A program made the position numbers and the translations under genes. DNA of 64,000 bases, from positions 40,228,027-40,292,026 of the forward strand of contig NC_079491.1 of NCBI RefSeq assembly GCF_020520425.1, given 5' to 3'. Under the pieces are notes generated by a model, which had not been told where the DNA came from, ran no database searches, and saw nothing but the letters and a program-made list of their open reading frames with translations. The DNA is from Spinacia oleracea (Eukaryota; Streptophyta; Magnoliopsida; Caryophyllales; Amaranthaceae). Below, piece after piece: positions 32,445-44,330 of this stretch. Within the stretch, counting starts at the first letter, position 1; each line of letters starts with the position of its first letter.

Positions 32445-32889
32445 TGTTTGGGAATACAAACGGCTCACAACACGTCGACACATGGGCCCTACACAGTAGG
32501 CCCAGACGGACATTAACTTGAGTAAAGTACGAATATTAGGGATGGCCCACGGAGGACGGCCCACAAGGGTCGGCCGACCCGTAGTCATTAAGGCCCTTCC
32601 AATCATACTCCGCATAATGGAGGGACTCACAGATCTGATAGAAGTCGGCTGGACAAAGAGTTCGTGTTGACTAAGGAATCATATTAGGGTTTCTATCCTA
32701 TATTCCTATATATATACAGCGCGGATACATGGCAGAAGGAACGTAATCAATAAATCTTAAACCTAATTCTGGAACTTAAGCCCAGAACCTCCGTCTAACT
32801 CCGGTCTAGGAAGAAGACTCTTGAAGACCTCTCGTCGTCTTTACCGTACGACTCATTAGTCAAGGATCCCCTGTATTTTTACCGAAACA
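32445..32889 (+). repeat. TR-GAG right LTR (445 bp)
   Basis: Same ends and length as the left LTR, followed by the CTAGT target duplication. Confidence 0.95.
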
Positions 32890-32990
32890 CTAGTTAATAA
32901 TATTTTTCCGCCAAACTTGAATGTCACCTATAAATTTTAATTGGACTATTTTATTTTAACATACTAATTTAAGTGATTGAAAATGAATTG

Positions 32991-32992
<2 letters not shown>

Positions 32993-33037
<45 letters not shown>
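32993..33037. repeat. (TA)n microsatellite left of element A
   Basis: About 45 bp of alternating TA abutting the left end of element A. Preceded by roughly 100 bp of AT-rich DNA after the TR-GAG element. Confidence 0.9.
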
Positions 33038-33040
<3 letters not shown>

Positions 33041-33055
33041 CGGGATCCGGTGAGA

Positions 33056-34449
33056 ACCACCCCTTAAGATGAGAACTGAGAACTAATCTCAGTTGTCGAT
33101 CAAATCAATCTAGCGGCTCATATTTCACCCGCTCAAATCATTCATTAAGGGTATTTTGGTAAATATACGGCGCTGAATGACCTCTTTTCTCTCTCCTTCT
33201 GCAAATCCTCTCTCATATCGGGCTTCATCTTCTTCAACTTCGTTGATTCTCGTTGTTCTTGCAAATAACTTCACCTTTTTTTGCGACTTTCTTCCAATTA
33301 ATTTGCCAGGTAAATATTCGATTTTTTGGATTTTGTTTAAGTTTTTGCTATTTTAATTTCTCTCTTCATTCAATTAGAATGCAGTTCTTCGATTTTGCTG
33401 ATTATTTGGTTGTTCTTCGATTTTTATGTTCATGTATTTGATTTGTGTTCAATTAGGTTTTTGAATAATGTTTTGTTCCCTTATTCATGTTCCTTATCTT
33501 CCGTTGACAATTTCGACTGATTTTACAAATTAGGGTTTTGAATTAGTGTTTGTTTGTTTAATTCCGTTAAATTAGTGTTTTCAATTGATTAAGTTTTGTA
33601 TTATTTAAATCTAATGTATATTCGTAAGAGAAATAATTGAGTCATCTTAGCACCACTCTAGAGCCAATGAAGATCTGATATTTAAAAAAGGGAGGATTTC
33701 TTGTATGTTTAAAACCATAAAGAATGGTATGTTTTACTTTGAGTTGGTTTGCTGGGGTCTTTTACATGTTCTTTCTACAGTATGGTTCAGGTAGGGTCTG
33801 CAAATGGTGTGCATTTCATGTTCTGTTGAGTGGCAGCTGCTGGTGGAACAAAAAGTTTTTGAAATCAAGGAAGACTTTGGAAGGGCTCGAGCCTATAAGC
33901 AATGTGGCATGTCTGATCTTGTTCAACAAGCAATATAGAGCTGGTATGGCCACTTTTAAAATGGCTCTGGTGTATTGATTAAAATGATCTTGTTCAACAA
34001 GCAATATAGAGCTAGTATGGCCACTTCACAGAGCTCTCGGTTACAACTCTATGACTTTTTAACTACTCTTCTCCTGCTCATACTTGCATATTACTACGGT
34101 TCTTTTGCTCTCTTTTTTTGGCTTTTGTGAGATTTGAAAGCTGATGTGATTCATACTAGATGCTGTGAATTGATATCTAGTGTAGCAGGTTTGATCAGTC
34201 TAGGTGTGTTGTTGCGTCTGTTTCTGTTCAGTTCAGTTGGCTTAAGAGAGTTATCAGATGTTGAATGTGATTCTTATCAGTTTTAGTTTTGGTATTGTGT
34301 TGGGGCTGGTGTAAACCTGGTTACTTGAGGTTGGTGATACTGATTCAGCAGGTGCTGTCTGGTTTGTTGTATTACCAAAGTTGACTCATTAACTTTGGTA
34401 ATATAAGATTGTGTTACTAATCAATTATTCTTAATTTATGGTCAACACT
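33056..34449. other. Element A left arm
   Basis: Resembles the element B left arm in its subterminal text, including AATGACCTC and TCTCTCTCCT-rich runs. A 40-bp stretch (CTTGTTCAACAAGCAATATAG and neighbours) is repeated in direct orientation at about 33918 and 33989. No convincing coding frame. Confidence 0.5.
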
Positions 34450-34520
34450 AGCCTACTAGCTCAATCGGTAGAGCATTGTGCAAAAGCACAAAAGATGTGG
34501 GTTCGAATCCCACGTAGGTT
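34450..34520 (+). ncRNA. tRNA-like sequence 1 (element A, left)
   Basis: Folds as a cloverleaf: acceptor AGCCTAC/GTAGGTT, D-stem GCTC/GAGC with loop AATCGGTA, anticodon stem TTGTG/CACAA, T-stem GTGGG/CCCAC with loop TTCGAAT. Pol III A box (TAGCTCAATCGG) and B box (GGTTCGAATCC) are intact. The anticodon loop has only 6 nt (CAAAAG) instead of 7, and its outer bases can also pair, leaving 4. The D and T arms look most like tRNA-Lys. TTTT runs follow from about 34549 as possible Pol III terminators. Probably a tRNA-derived module rather than a decoding tRNA. Confidence 0.75.
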
Positions 34521-35176
34521 CATATTTACTTTATGTATTATTGTATTTACTTTTAGGTTAAAAACCTTTACTTTTGACCAATATACTCCAACACTACATT
34601 ATATAAATCCTTTTTGAAAATTTTTTAATTAATTTACTTTTGAAATTTTCTAATTTACTTTTGGGATTTTTTGAATTACTTTTGGGATTTTTTGAGTTAC
34701 TTTTGAATATTTTCATTTACTTATATACTAGATAATGTAGTTCATATCTTAATCGAAACACAATGGTACTAATTCTAAATCGAACAAAACAATAAGAATG
34801 TTTACACGACCTTTAAAAAACAAACCATAACTAGTTTTCTATTTTCATTTACTTTTTGTATTGTTTTATTTACTTTTAACATGAAACCATTTACTTTGGC
34901 ATCCGCCCATATACTTCTAAGTACCAAAAGGAACATAAGGTATCCCGGAGTGAGGTAATGGTAAAATATGGAAAAGCACATAAAGCATCCCAAACTGGTA
35001 TGTGTATTATGGTTCTAGATCTTTATAGTTACTTCAACTTTCCTGATTGATAGTTATTTACTTTCCTGATCATCTAAGTGTTTCCAGTGGTCAAGATCAT
35101 GCTGATGTTGTCAAGGTGATGGATCATTTTCGTTTTCCATGTTCTGTTTGCTTGTGTTAAAGTTTTCGAGGATAAA
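34521..35176. repeat. TTTACTTTTGA-rich segment of element A
   Basis: Many imperfect copies of TTTACTTTTGA/TTTACTTTTGG in the same orientation, at irregular 20-60 bp spacing. The motif recurs at 35810-35960, 36285-36360 and 37480-38000 and throughout element B. Confidence 0.7.
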
Positions 35177-35565
35177 TTGGATGAATCCCAGATTAAAGAA
35201 ACTGAAGTAATGCAGCACAGGCAACTCACTTCCTTCAGATACTTTGCAGTACTCAATCTGTGGCCTTTCTTGACTCGGGTTTTGCTTAGTAGTCGTTGGA
35301 ATGAGCTTTACGAGATGAGGAACAAACAGAACGAGGTGTTGATTCCTAAGATTAGAGCAAGGAATAATGAGAACAACAACACCAACAGGTTGGTCATATG
35401 TTATGCTGATAGCTTGTTGACAGTGGAAATCCCAGATGGTAACAACAACCAGAGAAAGATAACTGAGGAGAAACTTTTGAGTTTTTGTTCTGAATTCCTC
35501 AATGCAGGAACTAATACCACCTTAACAGCATTACGGTGGATTATGGCCAATCTTGTCGAGCAAAA
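35177..35565 (+). pseudogene. Captured cytochrome P450 fragment, CYP89-like
   Basis: The frame 35177-35662 has MDESQIKETE...QHRQL, then LWPFLTRVLLSSRWNELYEMRNKQ, and VLIPKIRAR. LLSFCSEFLNAGTNTT and ALRWIMANLVEQ correspond to the P450 I-helix (A-G-x-x-T-T, here AGTNTT). This order and spacing match the central part of CYP89A-type P450s of about 510 residues. The N-terminal third, the ExxR helix and the heme-binding Cys loop are absent. After about 35565 the frame runs into a His/Gln-rich low-complexity tail. A transposon-carried gene fragment with no function as an enzyme. Confidence 0.75.
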
Positions 35566-35662
35566 GTTTGAAGATCAACAACACCAATGTGCAGATCAAC
35601 AGCACCAACAGAAAAACAACATCGTACAGATCAACGTTGAACAGAACAGACAGCAGCACTAA

Positions 35663-36372
35663 CTGAACAGCACAACAAAGCTTGAACACTCCGGAGCAGT
35701 TCAAACAACCTCACGACCAGGCAACCATGCAGCCGATATTGGTTCAAGAAGGAAGTTACTGCCAAAATCAAGTAGAACCGATATTGGTTCTATTGCTCGA
35801 TGGTTCTTTACTTTTGAAAAAAATTTATTTACTTTTACGAGTTATTTATCTACTTCTAAATTGTAAAGGAAAAGTATATTTTATTTTTATTTCAATTGAT
35901 GACAATGAAATAGAAAACAATTTTAATTTACTTTTGAATCGATTCTATTTACCTTTACGATAGTTTTTTTTGGGTATTCGGACTCGGCTTGCAAGCGGAG
36001 GCAATTGCGTGTCTTAAAGGCCTGAAATGGGTTGCGCTCTAACAGGAAAGTAGCTTCACTTAGGGTTCTTTCGGTCTCGTACCTGCTGGTGGAGATGCTA
36101 AGGGATGAAGGGCTAGTTGATATCAGGCTACTGCAGCATTACCAAAGTTCAAAGGGCTCCAGTACAACGGGCTCACTCTCTCACTACGACAACTTCTGCT
36201 ACTCTTGTTTCTTTTCTAATCCTTTGTAGTTTCTTGTTCTTTAAGCTAACAAAAAGAAACTCCAGTTTAATTTATAATTTGTTTATGAGTTTTTTAATTT
36301 ACTTTTCAGCTTTTTTAATTTACTTTTGAGTTTTTTTAATTTACTTTTTCTTTTTAATATACTTTCATAGAC
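35663..36372. other. Element A centre, no gene
   Basis: TTTACTTTT words, a GATATTGGTTC direct repeat near 35736 and 35779, and AT-rich filler between the P450 fragment and the second tRNA-like sequence. Confidence 0.45.
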
Positions 36373-36443
36373 AACCTATGTAGGAATCGAACCTACATCC
36401 CCTATGCATGTGCATAGTGCTCTACCATTTGAGCTAATAGGTT
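36373..36443 (-). ncRNA. tRNA-like sequence 2 (element A, right, inverted)
   Basis: On the minus strand: acceptor AACCTAT/ATAGGTT (perfect), D-stem GCTC/GAGC, anticodon stem CTATG/CATAG, T-stem GTAGG/CCTAC with loop TTCGATT. Anticodon loop again 6 nt (CACATG). It differs from sequence 1 at paired positions in all three variable stems while keeping pairing, so the fold has been maintained. A and B boxes are intact. It faces sequence 1 across about 1.9 kb. Confidence 0.75.
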
Positions 36444-38640
36444 TAAGAAACACTTAGTAAAGCTAATTAAACACACCTAAACTCCAACACAAAGTCTCGT
36501 CCCCGATTCATTTTGATTGACTCAACACAAAGCATGCGGAGAGCATTCAACACTTCAATATAGTGTCATTTGATTTCTCTTTGCTCTCTCACAAGCAGTT
36601 CTCAACCTCGCAAGTATTTCTTTGCTCTCTCACAAGCAGTTCTCAACCTCGCAAGTGTTTCTTTTCTCTCTCACAAGCTTCTCAACCTCGCAAGAGTGCC
36701 CTAAGATTTCTACAGCGTAGCTACTGCAGCTGCTATTGGCTCCTTTATATAATACAAATGACATTAAGGTATGTTATATCTCCTGCGTCTTTCGTTGTTT
36801 CCAACATGATGAGGCTTGACACCACCATGACTGCATGAACTACACGTTGCCAACAACTCTGAACCAGTCCTATAATTTTGCCAAGCCACCTACACTTAAC
36901 AAATTGCAGCCACAGCTGTTGTTGTCCTGCTGCTAAGTAGGAACAGACCCGCTCACAAAATCTGCACTGCAAACTCAAACCAGAAAAAGAAAAACCACAA
37001 CTCCTAGCCTACTGACATTACACATTGCTTTTGAGACCCAAAAAACATATTACATCAACCTCCTTCCACTTATCAACTTTTAGACAGGTTTTATTTACAT
37101 TGATAGAGATTTAGTTTACTTTATTAGTCATCCATAAAAATGCATAGTACAAACAATTTGTAGTAAGCACTAACAAAAGGAATCATCTAGAATAAATCAG
37201 CTGCCCAGCAGGAATCACAACTAAACACTAGAAGCATACCACCCATACCAACAACAAACTACTATCCAAACATGACGCAGACCGCTACAAAACAAAATAG
37301 CAAGCTACAATAGCTCTGCAACCATTGCAGACCAATAGCAAACTGTGCACCATCCCCTAGTCAACTAAGGTCAACAACTAGCAAGCAGCATGACTGAAAT
37401 CAAAACCAATAGCACAAAGTCAACCCTGGTCAACTTGCTTCACCTGACCTACAAATACCCACCACCAGAACCTGATTATATTTTATCTACTTTTGGATCA
37501 TTTCTATTTACTCTTTTTCAATTACTGAATTCCAACAACTTGTTAGGCTTGAAGCTCAAATTAAAATCACAACATTGAGTAACTAAATTATAAACATAAA
37601 ATGTAACTGAAATAAATTCACAACGTTCACTCATATTCACTTAATTCATTCGCAAAGTCACCAAAATTCAAAAAAAAAGCACAAAAAAATCCTCCACAAA
37701 ATTGACTAAAACCAATTCATTCAGAATTAGGCTACACATTAATCTGATTCACCCACAAAAATTCAAACAATTTGTTCACTTCAGTTTACTTTTAGCGATA
37801 ATGAGTTTACTTCTACCCAATTTTCGCTTACTTCAACACATTTTAATCTAGCTAAATTGATCCACTTCTATCAAGCTTAAATCGATCAGAAATTCAATCA
37901 GATCAATGTTTGAGAAACATATTACAGAAATTTAAAACATAGAAATCTAATTGAACTTTCCTAGATATGTTGTTTACTTTCATAGATATTTTGTTTACTT
38001 TGTAGAACAAATCAGCAGATCCAATCCAAAACCTAATCTAAGCATGATAGAAAATTAAATCAACGAATTTAAGTAGTATTCTAGGCTTTAATCTCAAAAT
38101 CAGTTCGCGAAGTTTCCAAATCCGCACAAAAAATCCGTCCACACAAATTTCTCATGAATTCAATCCAAAGTTCGTTCACACCATCTCTAAAATTCCGCAA
38201 ATTCGAGCTCCAAAATTTCTAAAACAATCAGACCTAGAAAATCAGGTAAAATTTTTCTGGCCTAATTTTAGCTAAAACATAAGAAATTGTGAGTAGTACC
38301 TGATTTAGACATCGAATTCGCAGATGAGGATATTTGAACGTTGCACATCATACTTCGAATTTTCTTCCACGAACTCTAAAATTTTATGAATATCTCGAGT
38401 ATAATTCGATTTTACGAATAATTCGAGTATAATTGCAGCATAAAATTGACAAATTCTACCTATTTTTATGACAGAATTTCTAAAATGTGAAGAAATTGGG
38501 TAGAAAGTTGCGAGAGAATGCAATTTTGTGGAAAGAGAAAGTTGGATACAGTATGAGGATTGAGGGGAGAGAAACATTTGTTTTTTTCAAAAAAAGAGAG
38601 CAGGTTGGATTGTTTTGAGATTTTAATCTCATCCGACGAT
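36444..38640. other. Element A right arm
   Basis: AT-rich, non-coding. A roughly 50-bp unit with TTTGCTCTCTCACAAGCAGTTCTCAACCTCGCAAG-type text (in pieces) is repeated about three times at 36580-36700. TTTACTTTT words continue. The end resembles the element B text around 43320-43560. Confidence 0.5.
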
Positions 38641-38702
38641 TTTTGTTAAATCTAACGGTTCACAAAGGTTCTCATTATAGAGAGGTTCTCACCAGAACCT
38701 GG

Positions 38703-38842
<140 letters not shown>

Positions 38843-38861
38843 CCAGGATCTGGTGAGAACC

Positions 38862-40442
38862 ACCCCTTAAGATGAGAACTGAGAACTAATCTCAGCCTTC
38901 GATCAATTCGATCCAACGGCCCAAGTTCTACCCGACATATGAAAATATTAAGGGTAAATTCGTAATTTTAAAGGTTTGAATGACCTCTCCCTTCTAACCT
39001 GATTCCAGATTTCTTCATCTCTCTTCCTACTATTTTCTCTCTCCTCCTGCAATTCCTTTGGGCTTTTCTCATCTTCCCTCGAGTTCACCGCGTCCTTCGC
39101 ATCCCAACCTTTGAATCTTCTCCTTTATTTAATTTTCGTCAAGTAAGTATTCAATTTATTTTATCTATTATACTTTTGATTCAATCATTTTCAGTTTCGA
39201 TTGTTGTAATTAGGGTTTCAAAAAAATTGTTTAACAATATTCGATTTTAGTGGCTAAAATTAGGGCTTTTCAAATTGCAAATGTTTCTTTAATTAGTTTT
39301 TAATTAATTTTTTTGCGTTTATTTGATTTTTTTTTTCCTCTGAGTTTGCTCGACTTTTGGGCGTTTTAGTTTGTATGTTGAAGAAAAAAATAATAAAATC
39401 TTTATTGTCTAAAATTTGTCGATTGAAGTTTATGCAGTTTATTCCAATTTTTCGAATTGATTTTCTCGAATTCGGGTTTTACTTTTGATTTTCTGGAATA
39501 TGCTTAATTTGCTAGAATTGAGTTGATTTGGTCAGTGGAACAAATTACTGTTAGTCTGTTACTGATTTGAATAAGAACTCGGATATTCTTAAGCTTACAT
39601 GTTCTTAGTTCTTACAGTTTATGATATAGTAGTATATTTTATGTTGGGTGCCTTGAAAATATTCAAACATTCTGATCCTTTTTGCATACATTCACTGTTT
39701 CTATCAGCTAAAATAGCAAATTCTCCCCCTGGTTCTAACTGATAGATATTTTGTGTTGAACCAAAAATCGAAATGATTAATGTAAAATCACCTTAGTAGT
39801 AAAGCTTATTCCTTTTACTTGGAGTAATGTTTAGTCACGAGTTTTGGTATTGTTCAACAAAATGTAGAGATGGATGATATATTTTATCACTTGAATAATT
39901 GATTCAAGCTTTTTGTCACCGGTTGTTTTTGGTTTCAGTCAGTCTGCTCTTCTTGACCATTGATCTTAGGTGACTAGGAGGACTTGTGTCGTTTGGTTGC
40001 AGTGATGGGTTGTATGGTGATTCTGGTCTGTTGATCTAGATGTCTGAATGTGCGTTGGGTCTGAGTTTTGGCCTGTTATTATGACGATTCTGGTCAGGTT
40101 ATTTGTGTTGTGTTTTCAAGTCCAACATTATAAGCTAGTATAGGTGTTGCACATATTGGGGTTAGTCTCAGGTGGCTGCAAGCTATTGTTGCGGGCTGTT
40201 TGTTTTTCAGGGAGGGATTGTTACAGACTTGCGGGTCAGTTAGGGGTGGTATGCTGCCAAGATTGACATCTTGGGCAGCTATTCTACTTTATTTGGTGCT
40301 GCTAAATCTTGTGTGTGTATAATTGCATCAATAACGTTACTGAGCTAATTTTCACAAGTTATTGGGGCCTTCACTTTTGAATTATTTTGATTTACTTTTT
40401 TGGGGTTTTGCTTTACTTTTATTTATTCTATTTAAAAACACT
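38862..40442. other. Element B left arm
   Basis: Shares the first 38+ bp of subterminal text with element A, then diverges. AT-rich with leader-like CT-rich runs, no coding frame. Confidence 0.5.
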
Positions 40443-40512
40443 AGCCTACTAGCTCAATTGGTAGAGCGTTGTGCAAATGCACAAAAGATGTGGGTCGAAT
40501 CCCACGTAGGTT
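40443..40512 (+). ncRNA. tRNA-like sequence 3 (element B, left)
   Basis: Counterpart of sequence 1: acceptor AGCCTAC/GTAGGTT, D-stem GCTC/GAGC with loop AATTGGTA, anticodon stem TTGTG/CACAA with loop CAAATG, T-stem GTGGG/CCCAC. One T is missing from the T-loop (TCGAAT), which also damages the B box. TTTACTTTGAAG and TTTTGAG follow downstream. Confidence 0.7.
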
Positions 40513-41892
40513 CGTTTACTTTGAAGTTTCCTTTATTTACTTTTGAGTCTATATTGTTTACTTTTGACTTTATATTATTTACTTCTTAGATTTTTCAAAT
40601 TACTTCAGAATATTATTGGTTTTTTTGGAGTTGTTTATATCATTTTTACAATTTAAGTTTATTATTTTGTTTGCTTTTAGAAGGATTTAGTTTACTTTTA
40701 GAGCGATTGAGTTTACTTTTGAGCAAACAACCCAGAGCACATATTCACAACATCAAATCACTGCAGCCAGCCACGAGGTTTTCCACCACAGACAATGTTT
40801 GCCACACAATTTCATTCAAGGACACCACCCGAACACAAAAACCTGATCTACTATAGGTTGTTTTATTTACTTTTGAATCAGTTTTATTTACTTTTACGAG
40901 TTCTTTATTTACTTTTGAATTGAACAAAAGGAAAATTGTGACAACCTATTTTAGCGCAAAAAATATTTATCTTTGAATCAAATCGATGAGAAGGAAAGTG
41001 AAAACAGTTTCAGTTTACTTTTGGAACAATAATTTTGTTCTGAGAAAGGTCATGTTGTATCTCTGCCTCTGAGACACAACCTTTGGGTAGAACTGTTGTC
41101 CTCCATTTAAAATACTTTAAGAACATGGTACTCGCCTTCTCCACATTTAGATCACGAGCTCTTAAGAATCTTCTCAATGCCAAGCCATTTACCTCCTGTC
41201 GCGTACATCAGAAACTTCCTTCAGTTCCTTGCAACACATTATTTTTGTGATCTTGATGAGTTATTTAGTTCGACTTAATAGATGTTTTTAGAAATTAAGA
41301 ATGACAATTAGCTAAAGCAGCAGATGCTTTAACGAAATGCTTATTAAAGTTCACGAACTCTTCCTAAGTTAATTTAATATGTGAAATCATGAGCAGTCAT
41401 TGATGTTGAGAAAAGATTAGAGTATGGAAGAGAGAACCTTAGAAGAGGGATCACGGCTTTCAACAAATGCTTGCATCAGGGCGAGTTTATGATGCTCTGT
41501 TGTGTTCTTGTTGTTTTGCGTGCCATTTCTGGCATGATTTGTTTCTGCCATCTTATGTATATGTACCTTTCTCTCTTGTGGGGTGTTCTCTCTGCTAGTC
41601 TGTTGCTGAATGTCAAGGACAACAACAAACCATAACACCAACAGAAGCAATCAAAGCACATGATAGAAACAGCAGCTTAGTAAGCAAATCTGGTTGCAAC
41701 TTCAGCTGATTGACTGTAGTACCAAGTCAATATGAGTCAACTTGTGCAATTGCAAGTTGCCAGAACAGTGCGAGATACTTTTATTTACTTTTGAATTTTT
41801 TTGTATTTTACTTTACTTTTATTTTATTCTTTTTACAAAACTTTACATAGAAATTATAAATGGTTATCCACCATTCTAGATTTAAATACTAT
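40513..41892. repeat. Element B centre with TTTACTTTTGA words
   Basis: Repeated TTTACTTTTGA (40520-40590, 40680-40725, 40865-41020, 41775-41830) around unassigned text. No coding frame recognised; 40725-40860 and 41040-41700 hold low-information, intron-like sequence. Confidence 0.6.
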
Positions 41893-41962
41893 GACCTATG
41901 TAGGATTTGAACCTACATCCATATGCAATTGCACATTGCTCTACCATTTGAGCTAATAGGTT
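41893..41962 (-). ncRNA. tRNA-like sequence 4 (element B, right, inverted)
   Basis: Counterpart of sequence 2 on the minus strand: acceptor AACCTAT/ATAGGTC, D-stem GCTC/GAGC with loop AAATGGTA, anticodon stem ATGTG/CATAT (one G-U pair), 6-nt loop CAATTG, T-stem GTAGG/CCTAC with loop TTCAAAT. The fold is kept despite changes relative to sequence 2. It faces sequence 3 across about 1.4 kb. Confidence 0.7.
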
Positions 41963-43847
41963 TTCACAAAATATTTAAGAGAAATGTATATTTGAAAGTT
42001 TCATTATTATTTAGTTCACTTTTAGAGATATTTTGTTTACTTTTGAGGAGATTTGGTCTACTTACGCACAATTTAGTTACTTTATTTATTTGTGTCAACT
42101 CACCATATTCATTATCAAAAATTAAAGGCAAAAACTCAGATCGCAACTACTAAAAACTTATTAGATAAAATCTCTGAGTGAATCACAAAAACGCATAATA
42201 CAAACAATTTATAGCAAGAACTATTTAAAGGTTTAATCATCTAGTGATTCTTTAAGAGATATTAAGTTTACTTTTGTACAATTTTCATTTACTTAAAGTC
42301 TATAATGTAGCACCCCTAACTGATTTAGTTTTCTTTTAAAGAAAATTAGTTTACTTTAAGAAAGATTCGTTTACTTTTGTACAATTTTCATTTACTTCAT
42401 GTCTATAATCTAGCAACCCCTAACTGACTTAGAGTTCTTTTGAAGAGAGTTAGTTCACTTTAAGAGATATTAAATTTACTTCTGTACAATTTTCATTTAC
42501 TTCGCTCTATAATATAGCTAGCAACCCCTAACTGGCTAACAACCTGCAACAACAACAACCCAATCACAACACCCTAAGACATACTGCAAGATTTGAACCT
42601 GAACCCTGCAGCAGACCAAGCCAAAACCAACTGCTAAAATGCATCAACATATTGTATACGACAACAGCCTGCATCACTCTCAAATGACTACAACAAGAAG
42701 GAGCTAGAACAAGCCTCTGAAATAGTTAGTTTACTTTAAGAGACATTAGGGTTACTTTTGTGCAATTTTTATTTACTTTAACACATTTTTAGTCTCTGTA
42801 ACAGTTAGTTTAATAATATAAATAAAAACAGGAAGCAGAAGCACCAATTCTTGTTTCTAGCAGGGTTAGCAATATGCTGCACAAATCATGGCATGTTTTA
42901 GAACTTAACCAACACAATATACAGATTATATTGTACAAGTAAATATAATTAAACATAAGCAAAGAGGATCTCAACAGACCTTGTATAGAGGAATTTCTTA
43001 ATAAGCTCTTCAAATAGCATGGCTGCCAAGACTGCATTTACGCTGCTTGCTATATTAATTCGCCTTAGGACGTGATCAAGTACAAAATTGACCAGATTGA
43101 AAGCTCTGATGAAGATTTATCCATGATGTGTCATCCTTCTCTCTACTAATATCTAGATGATAGGAATAATGTACTTTTTAGTTTACTTTAAGAAATTGGG
43201 AGTAAATTAACCAAATTAAGAAACGTATCCATGCTTAATTTGGACTGAATTTACAACATCAAGCCGAAATTGATTCAATCAATATGCAAAGATCAAAGCA
43301 AATTTATCAATGAAAATTAGAGAAATTAAAAACCTAGAAATCTAATTCAATCAAATTAGCAAGTAATACCTGCGTCCGAGATCAACTTCTCAGATCATGA
43401 AGAATTCAGCGCCGCCGCATAATTCGATTTTGCAAAAAATGCGACTGAATTTGTAACTTAATATATACAAAAATATCAAATTTGAGACCAAATTTCTGAA
43501 ATTATGAAGCAAAATGAAGAGTAAGAAATTGCAAACGAAGAGTGAGTAATTTGTAGGAATTTGAGCCAAATTCGCAGACAACTGAGTTTATTTTCAAGCA
43601 AATTCAACAAAAAATTCAATTAAAGGAACAAAATCAAAAGAAATCGAAAGAAGAATGTAAAATACCTCAAAATCTCTACAATCTTTGCGAAAATACGACA
43701 TAATTTGCGGTTTTTCAAGTGCATTTCAAGCAAATTCGTTGAGGAGGGAGATGAGGAGAGAGAAAATGTCAGTTCAATAAGGAGGGAGTGAGGGAACCGC
43801 ATCTAGTTCAATCAGGAGGGAGATTCATTTAATTCGCCAGATGTGAC
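41963..43847. other. Element B right arm
   Basis: TTTACTTTT/TCACTTTAAGAG words to about 42780, with a repeated block TTTGTACAATTTTCATTTACTT (in shorter words) at about 42270, 42376 and 42484. Then AT-rich text resembling the element A right arm. Interrupted at about 43848 by CACTA-2 and resuming at 63858. Confidence 0.5.
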
Positions 43848-44285
43848 GCTTTTTGGGACAAATTGTGACGCTCTACAGTGTCGCTATTTCACATAGCGAC
43901 GCTTTGGGAGAGGGTCGCTATTTTCATTGCCGCTATTTACCGACGCTTTAGAGCGTCACAATTTGCAAAATATCGACATATTTCTCCGTCGCTATTTGGG
44001 ATATAGTGACTCTATAGAGAGTCGCAATATTTAGACTGTATAAAGAGTCACTATTTGCACGTGTATAGACACATTTTTCCGCCACTATAAACCACATAGA
44101 GACGCTTTAGACACCCGAAATATATAGACTCTTATTAGAGTCACTATATGTTCACTTTCGTGCGAGGTCCCCCATTCCCTCCAAAATAATTTAGACCCTT
44201 TGGAGCGTCACAATTTGCATCATATTATTTTTCATATATACATAATAATTTAGACGCTTTGGAGCGTCACAATTTGCATCATATT
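43848..44285. repeat. CACTA-2 left subterminal inverted repeats
   Basis: Repeated GTCGCTATTT, GACGCTTTAGAGCGTCACAATTT-like (in shorter words) and AGAGTCACTAT motifs in both orientations. The same GACGCTTTAGA/GCGTCGCAATTT words occur at 63705-63830. A 63-bp stretch with TTTGGAGCGTCACAATTTGC is repeated at 44195 and 44255. Confidence 0.85.
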
Positions 44286-44287
44286 TT

Positions 44288-44330
<43 letters not shown>

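Larger units (their letters stand above)
27554..32889 (+). mobile_element. TR-GAG-type LTR element: gag only, no pol
   Basis: Identical-length 445-bp LTRs (27554-27998 and 32445-32889) start TGTTTGGGAATAC and end ACCGAAACA, flanked by a perfect target duplication CTAGT (27549-27553 and 32890-32894). Primer site TGGCGCCGTCTGTGGGG follows the left LTR. Only a gag frame is present; protease, reverse transcriptase and integrase are absent, and the space is filled by tandem repeats. The LTRs differ at only several positions by eye, so it moved recently despite lacking pol, presumably using enzymes supplied by a related Ty3-type element. Confidence 0.93.

Noticed and set aside
34450..34520. An ordinary tRNA gene
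   Set aside because: The anticodon loop is 6 nt, and the sequence belongs to a repeated module present four times in two transposons.
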